Part shown: positions 1 to 10,192 of the stretch, piece by piece
Position numbering within the stretch: position 1 is the first letter of the stretch
Layout of the letters: every line of letters begins with the position of its first letter
Assembly (NCBI GenBank): GCA_025094145.1
Contig: JALLLS010000007.1
Location: forward strand, 310,001 to 374,000
DNA length: 64,000 nt
Direction: 5' to 3'
DNA from: Spinellus fusiger
Taxonomy: Eukaryota > Mucoromycota > Mucoromycetes > Mucorales > Phycomycetaceae
Translations under genes and position numbers: made by a program
Notes under the pieces: model-generated
What the model saw: only the letters and a program-made list of their open reading frames with translations
Databases searched by the model: none
What the model was told of the DNA's origin: nothing

Positions 1-1329
1 TGGATGCAGGAACCATGAGTGTTGGTGTAAATTGTCACAGATGACTGGTCATCTTAGCTATATAAACCATAGTACTATTTTCTTGAATAAACCATCCTAC
101 ACACTAGGAAATTCTTCTGGCTTTTATTCAGTGACATAACCTCCCCTTTACGTCCATCCCAAATTTTGCCCTTTTATGGAACTATGTTTAAAATCAAAAG
201 GTTTGCAAATATCTAAATTATTATTTCTTTTTGTAGTATACCTCAATATCAAATTGTATTATCAATAGAATATAGTGTTTATGAATAGTATTGTTTATTG
301 TAATAGTATAACTAATACTATAGTATGATTATAGCTACTGCCCAAGTGCATTCCCTCATAGTAATAGAGTCTATACCCTAAAATCCTTATGCTTTATTCT
401 TGGGAGATAGATAACTATGCTCAGGAGTATACCCTAGATAGTATTGACCTTGTAGAAGATCACCTAATACTGATTTGAAAGGAGTCTTTACTTACCTAAT
501 AACAATTCAATGAGTGACTTGTGGATTAGAATAAGCCATTGCCCAGATGAAGACACTGCTTTCCTTTTTTACTTTCAGAATAGTCTTTGGTGGTGCCTAT
601 AACTTCCTTCTATTGTTTTTCTTTGTTAATAATGGCACATTACCTTGCTTATTTATGCTCATATTGACGAGTACTTGGGGGCTAAGTTGTATGTGCAGTG
701 TAAAAAATAACAAAAGAAGGGGAATATCAAAACAAATAATAATCTTTCTTTCTCTATTCTGATGTATTACACTTTAACCTCTTCTTTCCTACAATTAAGT
801 CAAACAATTAACATTCTATTTGCCTTGGACCTAAAAGACAGTATTAGACATAATACTTATTTATCATTAAGTATCACTGTTAATACCAGTTACAATGAGT
901 TAGTTGAGGTGATTATGGATATGGATTCAATGAATGGCTATACTGTTCTTAATATAAGTAAGCTTGGTTCTATTTTATGGACAATTATTACTAGAGTTAA
1001 TTCAGTGTGTTCTATAATAAATCTCTCTCAAGCAGGGTTATGCTGAAAATACTATGGGCTTATGGATAGCACATGTTAAACAATAAATGCAGTGATTGAG
1101 TTGTAATGTCAGGTTTACTCCTTCCTTTTCTCCCTCTTTATAGTGTTTAATTGCACAGTCCATAGTCAATGCTAAAACAGACAGACAGTGAAAATGCTCT
1201 TTTTAAACACATTAGCCAACCAAAAAAATAATATGATTTCATTGTTCATGTATTTCCTTATAAATCTCAAAGATCTTCTGTCAATATGAGACAAGAGACA
1301 TGTAGGACCTCGTAAGGCTGGCTACTCAC
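1..1329. other. AT-rich intergenic DNA, no gene seen
   Basis: The longest open frames here (71 and 94 codons near 547-1046) have low-complexity, AT-driven composition, match no family I recognise and show no splice-joined extension. Nothing else is supported. Confidence 0.6.
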
Positions 1330-2010
1330 ACAGAAGCTAGCAGGAAACAGAGGTATATGAGGAAACAGAAAGATAAAAAATCAAAATAGAGAGAATAAAA
1401 AAGAAGAAACCATAATATGAGAGATAAAAAGAGTAAAAATCAAAGGCAGGAAGGTGCCAGTGCAAGGGTAATACGACACACATATATAAGTACGTTAATA
1501 CATATCGAACTCATTATTCTTACTACTATTCTATTAGTGAAAAGGGGTGTTGGCACCTAAAAGGATTGGAGTATGATCCTATCAAGCTGACAGTCGTTGC
1601 TTATGGTGCAAGAGTAAAAGGAAAGGATGCTGTCAAATTTAAAGGTCATCGTGTTGGTTTGATGAGAATTTTATATCAATCGTTGAAGAAAGAGACAAAA
1701 AGATGGAGATCTTGTGGTTGATGTTGATAATTTTTGAACATCAAAGGTGAACATGATTGACCTCTTACCCAATATAAAAAGCTCTTCTAACAGTTACTCT
1801 GTTTTATTTTGTTGTTCTCAAGATCTGCCACACTTGTAGCACAAATATCCTCACCGAGGTATTAGTAAATTTCAACAGTATCCACCCTTGCTAAAGTTGC
1901 GGAATTGTTTAGAACAGAGATGTGAATGCATCAAAGAATATCTATACAATTGCAGAAGAGGCTTTAAAGGGTCTCTGCCAAATAACTCTTTTTTGTAGAG
2001 AAGATTTTCC
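1330..2010 (+). pseudogene. TnpB/Fanzor-like (OrfB zinc-ribbon) nuclease relic, copy A
   Basis: Conceptual translation gives, in order, a Cys/Lys-rich stretch (CQCKGNTTHI, about 1463-1490), then WHLKGLEYDP, then VVAYGA followed by KFKGHRVGLMRILYQSLKK (about 1645-1690), an Asp-rich VDVD segment that corresponds to the RuvC-II region, the zinc-ribbon half ICHTCSTN (about 1825-1848), and RDVNASKNIYTIAEE (about 1917-1960), the RuvC-III signature of TnpB/IS605-OrfB/Fanzor proteins. Two introns can be placed: one between about 1492 and 1540, and one ending in TCTCAAG near 1823. The gene is dead: there are stops and frame changes in the VDVD region and a TAG directly before NRDVNASK where family members have Trp. 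The Lys/Arg-rich stretch from about 1330 may be the decayed upstream part, but it is not secure. It matches copy B at 57340-58080 on the opposite strand. In life this family is an RNA-guided DNA nuclease carried by transposons; assignment rests on motif recognition. Confidence 0.75.
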
Positions 2011-2329
2011 TTTTACATCCTAAAGATCTTTAGGTCTGTAAAGATAAAACAGAAAGTCCAAAATTAAAATAAATCAACATTTCAAAAATAAAATCACTTT
2101 CACTTTCACTTTTTTTTTATATTCTGGACGGAGACTCAACTTCCATTGATGCAAAGAAATAATTCATCACTGAGATACACACTATTTATGCATCCATGTA
2201 CTTTATAATGTTGAGTTACCTTTTTTAAAATAGTTTTATATTCTATTTAATATTAATATGAAAAGTGACAGATGTATCGAAACAAAACAAACACTAAAAG
2301 TATAAAGACTGTAGATAAATAGTTAGAAA

Positions 2330-2530
2330 TAAAACAGCGACCTCTTCTCGAGGGAAGCAAAGAGGTGAGTATTGGCTAATGTCTTTCCTGAGAAGAGTAC
2401 AAATGTCAGGATGAGTCATCTCTTTTAGGTATTTGTGTAAGTAGTGCATTCGGATGTGTAGTCGCTTTAGGATCGTCTATACTTTTTCTATGGACAGCAA
2501 ACATGAGGGACATTTCATCTAGTATGGATA
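2330..2530 (-). other. Unassigned coding-like relic
   Basis: Read on the minus strand, this stretch gives a coherent frame with CPSCLLSIEKV, one stop, then LKRLHIRMHYLHKYLKEM and a Cys/Leu/Lys-containing tail. The composition looks protein-like and unlike the surrounding AT-rich DNA. I cannot assign a family; it could be a decayed transposon gene or chance. Confidence 0.25.
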
Positions 2531-3261
2531 ATAAAGAGATAAGTGGTATGTATTCTAAAGCATTGAAACTAAGTCTATCTCTAATACACCATAAAAGCTA
2601 TAGCATAGTGTTGAAACAATTGCAGTCTGTTTATAACACTAGCAAGTATTCAAAATAACCTATGTTTATGGTTCATTATGGGCCAAAGCTTATGCTGTTG
2701 GGCGAGCCAAGGCCAATATTTAGGAATAATAACACTACTACTATATTTGAAGAAAATTTTTTCTCTTTTTTTCTTCTCTTTTTTAAATATTAATATTAAT
2801 ATAAATATAAATTAAAAACCAGTCTGTGGGGTTTGTATCCACTCTATTTCTTGGATTAAGATTCACTTTTGATATGATCTGTTGTTTCTAGTGGCTTTCA
2901 CCTACAACATTAATGGGTATACAAAGGACAAGTAAATACTATATTCCCTGGACATATAAGCCAAGTTAGGTCATGGACGTACACAGAGAGAGACGATGTT
3001 CTAGCAACACAGTCTGCCACTTGTACTATCTGCCAAAGACTCTTCTTCCACTTATAAAGTCACTCAATGAAATAGACATAAAACAATTAGTGGGATCTTC
3101 AGTCATTGATAGTCGAGGTTTTTTGTAGACGCTTCTTAAAAGTAATGTATTAGACGCTATTCATAATGTCTGAGTAGAAAATAGTATGCAACTTCTCAAG
3201 TGAATAGGGTACTTGTGTTGATAGGGTGAGAAAGTGTCTATTCTGCATTTGTGGGTTGACA
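2531..3261. other. Intergenic DNA flanking the 3.3-kb transposon
   Basis: AT-rich sequence without a supported gene. A short frame near 2965-3060 carries a CxxC pair (ATCTICQRLF), but it is too short and broken to assign. Confidence 0.5.
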
Positions 3262-3263
3262 TA

Positions 3264-3294
3264 CACTATTTTCACTTATTATTGTCGCACTTTT
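3264..3294 (+). repeat. Left terminal inverted repeat of transposon copy 1
   Basis: 31 bp, perfect reverse complement of 4888-4918 and identical to the ends of copy 2. Confidence 0.95.
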
Positions 3295-3448
3295 AGAGAA
3301 AAATATGTCGCATTAATAAATTAAAACTTGACGTACTAATGGGATAAAATATGTCGCATTAATTAATTAAAATTTGGCATAGTAAAAGATTTAAAACTGG
3401 CGTATTCTAAGTACTTGGGGTTTTCTTACATTTTACTTTTCTTAAAAA

Positions 3449-4910
3449 ATGAATAACATTGTGCACGAAGACGGCCAAGGAAATATCTATAATGATGAAG
3501 GCATAGCCGTTACAGTAGTGGAGATGGAGGTAGACGAGGAGACGTACCCCATTGAGACGGTTACAAATTTCGGGATGTACCTTGACCTCAAACCACCCGA
3601 GAAGCCAGAAAGAAGAACTGTACAACAATCCGTAGACAGAGATGTCAATACGGAAGAGGATAACAGAGCTCCTGGTATCCACAGGCATTACAAAGATTCC
3701 GAAAAAGAGCAGTTGTTTGTATTGATTTATGAAAGGGGTATGAGCGTCAGAGTTGCTGCGCTGAAACTTCAAATCCACCCACTCACTGCTCAGCGATGGT
3801 ACTCAAACGATCAGCAGAATCCTCAGACATTCATTGCCAGAAAAGAAGGTAGTGGAAGGCCAGTCGGTAGACCAGCACTACTTGACGATAGCCATAAAAG
3901 ATTCTTAGTCGATTTATTGAACGATCAGCCCTCTTTAGTCCTGGATCAAATGATGGAGAGTTTGAGAACGTCTTTTATTGATTTAGAGATATCGAAAACA
4001 GCTCTACAATTTTGTCACCAAAAATTGTAAGATCAGTCTGAAAAGAGCCCATTTTCATTCAGTTGATCGTAATAGTCCTGAAAAGATCAAGAATCAAAAG
4101 GAGTGGGTACAGAAATGGATAGAGACAGACATGGACTACATGAGCAACTGTGTCTTTATAGATGAGACGGCATTCCACATCAACATGAAGCGTACTTTTG
4201 CTTGGTCAAAAGTAGGTACTTGTGCAGTAGTAAAAGTACCAAGAACGAGGGCTAGAACAACAACCATCCTGGGAGCAACATCTGCTCAAGGCCTTGTCAA
4301 CATAAAAGTAAGACGGCCCCGAATGTTGCCTGTTTCAAAGAAGAGAAGAACTACTGGATCTAGTGGGCCTTCTCAAAAACAAAGCAAAGGTACTGTTACT
4401 GGCCACTATATCAATTTCTTGAGCGATACAATGGATGTCATGGACAATTTTCCATATGTTTTCAAGGATAATTACTTGATTATGGACAACGCCCCCATCC
4501 ACATGAATGAAGACATTAAAAGCTTCATTGAAGGCCGTGGGTACAAGTGTGTTTATCTTCCCCCTTACTCACCAGAGTTGAATCCCATTGAGCAATTCTG
4601 GTCTGTTTGCAAAAGCAGGTTAAAAAGAGAAAGACTCTTGGAAGAAGAAACTCTGTCATCTAGAATCGCCGATGCATCTAACCAAGTTCTTCTCGGTGAC
4701 CTCAGAGAGTTTTGCAAATACTCTGTCGATAGATTTGAGGATTGCTTACAAGAGAAGCCTCTAAAAATAAAACATTTATGTCGCATTTGTCGCATCCAAC
4801 TTATACGCCATCTTTTAATTTATTGTGACAAGTTTTTTTCCACTTGTGCGCTAAGTTTTTTTCCAAAAGTGCGACAATTTTTTTTTCAAAAGTGCGACAA
4901 TAATAAGTGA
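3449..4910 (+). pseudogene. DD34E transposase, one frameshift (copy 1)
   Basis: The first frame (3449-4030) encodes an acidic N-terminus, then a helix-turn-helix (YERGMSVRVAALKLQIHP) and a GRPVGRP linker. The second frame runs from about 4012, where LYNFVTKNCKISLKRAHF continues the helical DNA-binding region, to 4910, and carries the catalytic triad: FIDETAF, LIMDNAPIH and NPIEQFW, with 34 residues between the second Asp and the Glu. The frame change falls at about 4001-4010 (gctctacaat); no splice sites explain it. No other lesion is visible, so the protein would be complete apart from this point. The end of the frame reads into the right terminal repeat. Copy 2 has the same frame change, so it may be ancestral or a programmed shift; it could also mean that neither copy is active. 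Confidence 0.85.
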
Positions 4911-4918
4911 AAATAGTG
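4888..4918 (-). repeat. Right terminal inverted repeat of transposon copy 1
   Basis: Perfect reverse complement of 3264-3294; a TA target duplication follows at 4919-4920. Confidence 0.95.
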
Positions 4919-4920
4919 TA

Positions 4921-6185
4921 TGTATTATCCGATAAGTAAATAAACATAAAATTCTAAATATTAGATTTGTTTTCTATATTTCTACAGAGAATGAAACAAT
5001 AAAGCTAAACTAATTTAATACGAGACAAACCCTCATTCTGGGGAAGCCTTTGTCACAGATATGTACGGAGGAAAGAGAGCAACGGATTGGAGAGAGAAAA
5101 CTTTTTTTTTCTTTTCTCTTTTCTTTATCAGTGATAAGAAATAACATACTGGAAAATAAACCATGATCGGCATTTTAATACTATTAAAAATATTTCTCTA
5201 TTATTTTACTAGTGTTCTTTGTTTATGGATATTGGATTAAGACTTATCCAGTAAAAAAAAGCAGTGTCTTTATTCAACTGCACACTATTTCATTTCCACT
5301 TTCTTTTCATCATTTTATATCTATAAAAAAAATAAAAAATAAAAACTCACCAAAATAGATGTATTTACTGAGTAGACTGCTTTATTCTTTTCTGTTGATT
5401 GTTTTATACTGATACCACTAGCTTAATAGATGAACCAAATATCGATATATTTTAAGAGCAGAATGGAAAAATAGCATTTTTTTTAACAATTGAGATTAGA
5501 AAAAGAGTATCCAAATTTAAGGATTTTAGATACTAGTTGCTTCTTTATCTTTGGCGTTGATTCTTTTTATCACTATCCTTGAGAATAACACAGTAATTAT
5601 TTCACTTGTAATGTATTCTATTATTGATGCTGTGTTATTATAAAAAATAATAATAAGGATAATGTACTGACTAGTAGTTAGAGGGTTTGGATAGTGAAAG
5701 AGAGAGAGAGATATTTATAAATATTTATATCTATTGGAATATATTCTTATTATGCCACCACTGGCTTTTAATCTAGTGTGTGTTTGGATTCTGTGGACAA
5801 AAGAGAAAGTTTTTTCCTACTAAATAATATCTTTTTTTCATGGACACTATAAGAGTTAATACATAACAGATCAAATAAATGATAATAAATAACCCATTGA
5901 TTATCTTCTCCTATAATATATCCATACTTTTATTGGTATTATTATTATTATTATTTAGTTATGGCTTACTGACCATTCACTTTGTCTTACCAACACTATT
6001 TCCTATTATAGAAAATGGGTTGCGTTCCGCATAAAATAGGGGCTTAGAAAAGCTTGAATTACTTTTCATTGAATAGTCACAAAGGCGGACCTCTTGAAAG
6101 GTGAAATTTTTTTATTGTTAAAAGGTGGAAAGAAGAGCAGATTCTTGTTTCTTTACCTTTCTTTTTCTATACAAGACATATTCCA
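4921..6185. other. Intergenic DNA and promoter region of the nucleolin-like gene
   Basis: AT-rich with no supported gene. About 85 bp before the ATG there is a GAAATTTTTTT tract resembling the rRNA-processing promoter element of yeast ribosome-biogenesis genes; this is suggestive only. A CT-rich leader precedes the start codon. Confidence 0.45.
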
Positions 6186-7273
6186 ATGGCCAAAGCTGCT
6201 GCTCAGAAAAACAAGTCCGAAGTAAAGGCAAGCAAGAAGGCCGAGAAGAAGGTCGAGAAGGTTGAGAAGGTCGACAAGAAGGCTGCCAAGAAGGCTGCCA
6301 AGAAAGCCGAGGAGGAAGCTGCTGCTGCCAAGAAGGCTGAGGAAGAGGCTGCTGCTGCTGCTGCCGCTGCTGCTGAGGAGGAGGAGGAGTCCTCTGATTC
6401 CGATGATGAATCCAAGGCTGACTCTGAATCCGATTCTGAAGAAGACTCTGAATCCAAGGACTCCGAAGACAGCTCTTCTGAAGGATCTGCCAACGAGGAG
6501 GAACCCAAGACCAACAACAAGCGTAAGGCTGAAGAGTCCGAGGACTCTGAGGAAACCCCTGCCAAGGTTGCCAAGGTCGAGGAAGAAATCTACACCATCT
6601 GGGTCGGTGGTCTCAACTATGCTGCCACTGCTGATGACCTCCGCAAGCACTTTGCTCCCTGTGGTAACGTTGTGGATGTCCGTGTCAGAATGGATAACGA
6701 CACCGGCAAGAGCAGAGGCTTTGCTCATATTGACTTCAACGACAAAGCTGCTCACCAGGCTGCTTTGGACATGAACGAGTGCGAACACATGGGCCGCACT
6801 CTCCGTGTGGATGCCTCTAGCCGTCCTGCTGGCAGATTCAACGAAGGAGCCCTCAGTGCCAAGACTGACAAGGTCTTTGTTGCTAACCTTACCCGCGATA
6901 TGGAAGAGTCCGAGCTCCGTTCTCTTCTCCAGGAGTCCTTCTCCAAGTTTGGTACCATTGTGGGTGATATCGGTCTTCCCATTGACAGAGAAACTGGCAG
7001 TCTCCGTGGTATTGGTTACATTCAGTATGGATCAGAAAACGAGGCTGAAGCTGCTGTCAAGGGCATGTCTGGTGTGACTCTTGGTGGACGTACTCTCCGT
7101 ACTGACTTCAGCGGTGGAGCTGATGCCAACCGTGGTGGTAACCGTGGTGGTACCGTGGTGGTCGTGGTGGTCGTGGTGACTTCCGTGGTGGTCGTGGTGG
7201 TCGTGGTGGCCGTGGTGACTTCCGTGGTGGTAACCGTGGTGGAGGACGTGGTCGTGGCAGCTTCCGCGGTTAA
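6186..7273 (+). CDS. Nucleolin/Nsr1/Gar2-like nucleolar RNA-binding protein (frameshifted RGG tail)
   Basis: Nucleolar protein of pre-rRNA processing and small-subunit assembly. The intronless gene has the family layout: a Lys/Ala-rich N-terminus, long acidic Ser/Glu/Asp tracts (about residues 40-130), RRM1 (about 135-212; RNP2 IWVGGL, RNP1 KSRGFAHIDF) and RRM2 (about 229-306; RNP2 VFVANL, RNP1 SLRGIGYIQY). The C-terminus should be an RGG box. As sequenced, the frame passes into a poly-Val stretch at about 7150 and would stop at 7361. Adding one base near 7152 (ggtggtaccg; probably ggtggttaccg) restores repeated RGG and DFRGG units ending GRGSFRG and a TAA at 7271-7273, so I end the gene there. 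The lesion is either a sequence error or a real one-base deletion. GC-rich, biased codon use indicates high expression. Confidence 0.9.
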
Positions 7274-7810
7274 AGGGGTTGCTCAACCTACTGCATTGAT
7301 TCCAAGTCTACACTCTATACATGTCATACTCCAGAACTTTTCATACGCCATTTTTCACTAATTTCTAGTTTTGACTTGCTAATCTACATTTCATTCGGTA
7401 AAACGTCTCGCTTTCATCATTATTCACGTATTGTGTATTCCACTGTTCAATAAAATAAACAAACATTGATTTTCTATGTATTAAAAGACATGTCTGCATC
7501 TCTAGCTGCATCATTGCAGAGTGTATTTATGTGGAGTCCCTTAATGAAATAATAATAATACTCTATCAAGTCACAGATAATAAGGATAGTAAAAAGAGTA
7601 CAGGTAGGAATATAGCAGACACTGTGAATGACTAGAAATGAAGATTACATTGGCAATTGGTTGAGTGTTTTAAATACATTTATTTATTAGGAGGGGTGGC
7701 TATATTACTCTTACGATGTAGTATAAAAGAAGAATAAAGACCACAAGAATACACAAGGAGAAGGAGGAGAAGGAGAAGGAGAGGAAGAGGAAGAAGGAAA
7801 GAATGGATAT

Positions 7811-9385
7811 TTAATGATTGGACTTTTCATTGAATCCTAATACACTAGCATTGTGTCGTGCAACCTCATTCATCAGTCCTACTTGATCTGCCACTGCCTT
7901 GAGTGCACCCAGTACAACACCATTCCCAGTAGAGAAGTTGTAGGAATAGTAGTGTAGTCCTGTCTTGTGGCAGAAATCTTTAACAAAAGGGACACACAGA
8001 CGAAGATTGTGGCGTGGAATACGAGGGAAGAGATGATGGACGGCCTGGTACTGGAGACCACCATGGAACCAATCAAGCCACTCTGGACAATCAACATCCA
8101 TAGTGGTTCTTAGCATTTTGGCAGGGAATGGCTCATGAAATCCCATGTCTTGGGTTGACATGCCAAAATGAGAGAGGGTGATTTGGACATGCAGAGGAAA
8201 TGTCAGCATGTAAGACACCAATACATAAGCAACCACCATATTCCAAGTAGGCAGAGTGGATAGGAGAAGACTGTACCAGACAAAGAAGAATGCAATACCG
8301 CTCAATTCAAGTGTACGGTTACGGACATTCTTTGATGAGAGAAGATAGCCAATGGACAGGACATGAAGATTGAATCGGCCAAAAGACAGAATAAGATAGT
8401 AAAGATGGTGTTGGTATTTAACAAAAAAGCGTGAAAATGCATCGTACTTCATTATGCGATTGTAGTAGGTTGAGTAGAGATTGTTGAAGAGTTTTTCAGT
8501 GATGGCTAGGAAGGGGAGATGCTGAATATCAGGATCATGCTCAGGATGGTTGGTGACAATATGATGGACATTGTGGTTGTCCTTCCACCAGCCCAAACTA
8601 AGTCCACCTATGAAGTTAGCAATACCAACTCCAATCAGATGGTCTATTTGTAGGCGACCTGTAATACTATTATGGCCAGCATCGTGGGCAGTGAAGACCA
8701 ATTGATGCCAGAAACATGCCATACATACAGCACCTCCCATATAGTGCCATGTCTCGGATCCATTCAGTGTCAACCAGAGAGAGAGATAGAGACATAGGAT
8801 ATATCGACAGCACTCTTTAGCATAGCGCCAGTAATTACACTCAAACCAACCACGGTCTTTGATGTCTTGTTCTAGGCGTCTAAAGTGTTCCTGAAGAGCA
8901 CACAGATCAAGGGCTTCCTGACTTGCTTCTCCTGTGGCCATATCATTGGCGTGGTGAGTGTATAGGTACTGGATCTCCTTATCAAATGAGTCAACACTAA
9001 GCCCTCCATTCCAAACAGTCTTTAGGCTTGAGGCGGTGTCTGCTCGTGTCTTTTTCATAGGCTGTTGGGTCTGTTGGGTCTGTTGGGTCTGTAGCTGGGC
9101 TTTCTCCACAGCGGGTCGATAGCTTCCAATAGAGTAGTGGTGGATCATACGCTCATACACTCTGGGGGGATGAAGAACTCGGATCTCGTCTGTTGCGTCC
9201 TTCCCAAGCACATGTCGAATAGCCATTTCTCCACCAGGGTGGTGTTTCATAAACCCACTGACATTGTACACTTGGGCGTCGTAAATAAACAAGGCTTCAC
9301 CCTGTTCCACTCTCTTTTGGAACTCTTCTTGAGGGATAACACGCTCTTTCAAAATATCAGCCTCTGTCTCTATGTTGGGTGGCAT
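7811..9385 (-). CDS. Delta-8 sphingolipid desaturase, cytochrome b5 fusion
   Basis: Front-end desaturase of the ER membrane that introduces the delta-8 double bond into the long-chain base of ceramides, a step towards fungal glucosylceramides. The N-terminal cytochrome b5 domain (about residues 15-90) has the haem motif HPGG. The desaturase domain has the three histidine boxes: HDAGH, HNVHH and QAVHH; the Q in place of the first H of the third box is diagnostic of front-end desaturases. Hydrophobic membrane segments lie between the boxes. The start is placed at MPPNIETEAD (9385), giving 524 residues; the frame is open 36 codons further upstream, but that extension is hydrophobic and unlike the family. 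A short Gln-Thr repeat (QTQQTQQTQQ) links the two domains. No introns. It converges on the nucleolin-like gene with about 540 bp between them. Confidence 0.93.
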   Translation of the reverse strand: MPPNIETEADILKERVIPQEEFQKRVEQGEALFIYDAQVYNVSGFMKHHPGGEMAIRHVLGKDATDEIRVLHPPRVYERMIHHYSIGSYRPAVEKAQLQTQQTQQTQQPMKKTRADTASSLKTVWNGGLSVDSFDKEIQYLYTHHANDMATGEASQEALDLCALQEHFRRLEQDIKDRGWFECNYWRYAKECCRYILCLYLSLWLTLNGSETWHYMGGAVCMACFWHQLVFTAHDAGHNSITGRLQIDHLIGVGIANFIGGLSLGWWKDNHNVHHIVTNHPEHDPDIQHLPFLAITEKLFNNLYSTYYNRIMKYDAFSRFFVKYQHHLYYLILSFGRFNLHVLSIGYLLSSKNVRNRTLELSGIAFFFVWYSLLLSTLPTWNMVVAYVLVSYMLTFPLHVQITLSHFGMSTQDMGFHEPFPAKMLRTTMDVDCPEWLDWFHGGLQYQAVHHLFPRIPRHNLRLCVPFVKDFCHKTGLHYYSYNFSTGNGVVLGALKAVADQVGLMNEVARHNASVLGFNEKSNH

Positions 9386-10192
9386 TGTAGTGTGTCCAAC
9401 AACAGGAAAGAGATAAACACTCGGGAGAAGAGAAAGAGCGAACCATGTCTGAGTGGGTTGCCCTGTTTGAGGGATAAAAATGATTAAAATCACGTGATTA
9501 AAGGGCGTCGCTTGTTAATGCTCTTTTGTATTAAATATCAAAGTTTAGACTATAGCCAGTGCTCTTTTAATAAGTTACACCTTGATTCCTTGAAATGGAT
9601 ATAGAATGGAAGCGGACATATATCACTACAAATACAAATGAAGAGAATAGAAGCAAATACAAATAAACGATGGATAAACATAAATATACTAAAAGATACC
9701 AAAAGAGGTATATTCAATATTCAATAAAACTATTATAGGTGCAATGCAAACAAATACAATAGTATAAACAATGTATGGCCATTAAGAAGAATTTATAGTA
9801 TATCCGTAACTATGTCAAATAAAGCCAACAAGGCGTGCTATGCTTATTTCATGTTTATTTATTTTTTATAATGTTAAAGCAAAGCAAGAGAACATACAAA
9901 TGAAGTAGTATTGCTGGAAAAGGGGAATAAAGAACACAACACCTAATCCCAAAAGACTTGTTATTATAAAAAGTAATCAATGTAACTTGGAAGAAATTAT
10001 ATAAGCCTGCTCAATGGATAGAAGAAGCAAATTGAGAAATATATCTATTACATTCCTAAAACACACCTTTTGCCTTTGTGTTATTTAACAGTATGTTTGT
10101 ATCTTTATACATAATAGTCTATATATAAACAGAGATATACATCTACATATAAACAAAGATAATTATCTTATTACTATCTCATGAATGAAATA
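9386..10192. other. Intergenic DNA
   Basis: AT-rich upstream region of the desaturase and downstream region of the metacaspase. I see no gene or element. Confidence 0.5.

Larger units (their letters stand above)
3264..4918 (+). mobile_element. IS630/Tc1-superfamily DNA transposon, DD34E, copy 1 (1655 bp)
   Basis: The element is bounded by perfect 31-bp terminal inverted repeats starting CACTATTTTCACTTATTATT and is flanked on both sides by TA (3262-3263 and 4919-4920), the target duplication typical of the IS630/Tc1/mariner superfamily. Inside is one transposase gene in two overlapping frames. Subterminal DNA repeats the motif GTCGCA several times at each end, which may be transposase binding sites. 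A near-identical copy sits inverted at 20441-22094, showing recent mobility. Confidence 0.93.

Noticed and set aside
547..1046. Two adjacent short open frames (71 and 94 codons)
   Set aside because: AT-driven composition, no motifs, no splice-joined extension.
2965..3060. Short CxxC-containing frame resembling a retrotransposon integrase zinc finger
   Set aside because: Too short and interrupted; no reverse transcriptase, integrase core or long terminal repeats nearby.
6153..6788. 211-codon antisense frame opposite the nucleolin-like gene
   Set aside because: Low-complexity Leu/Ser/Gly product is the complement of the Lys/Glu-rich sense repeats.
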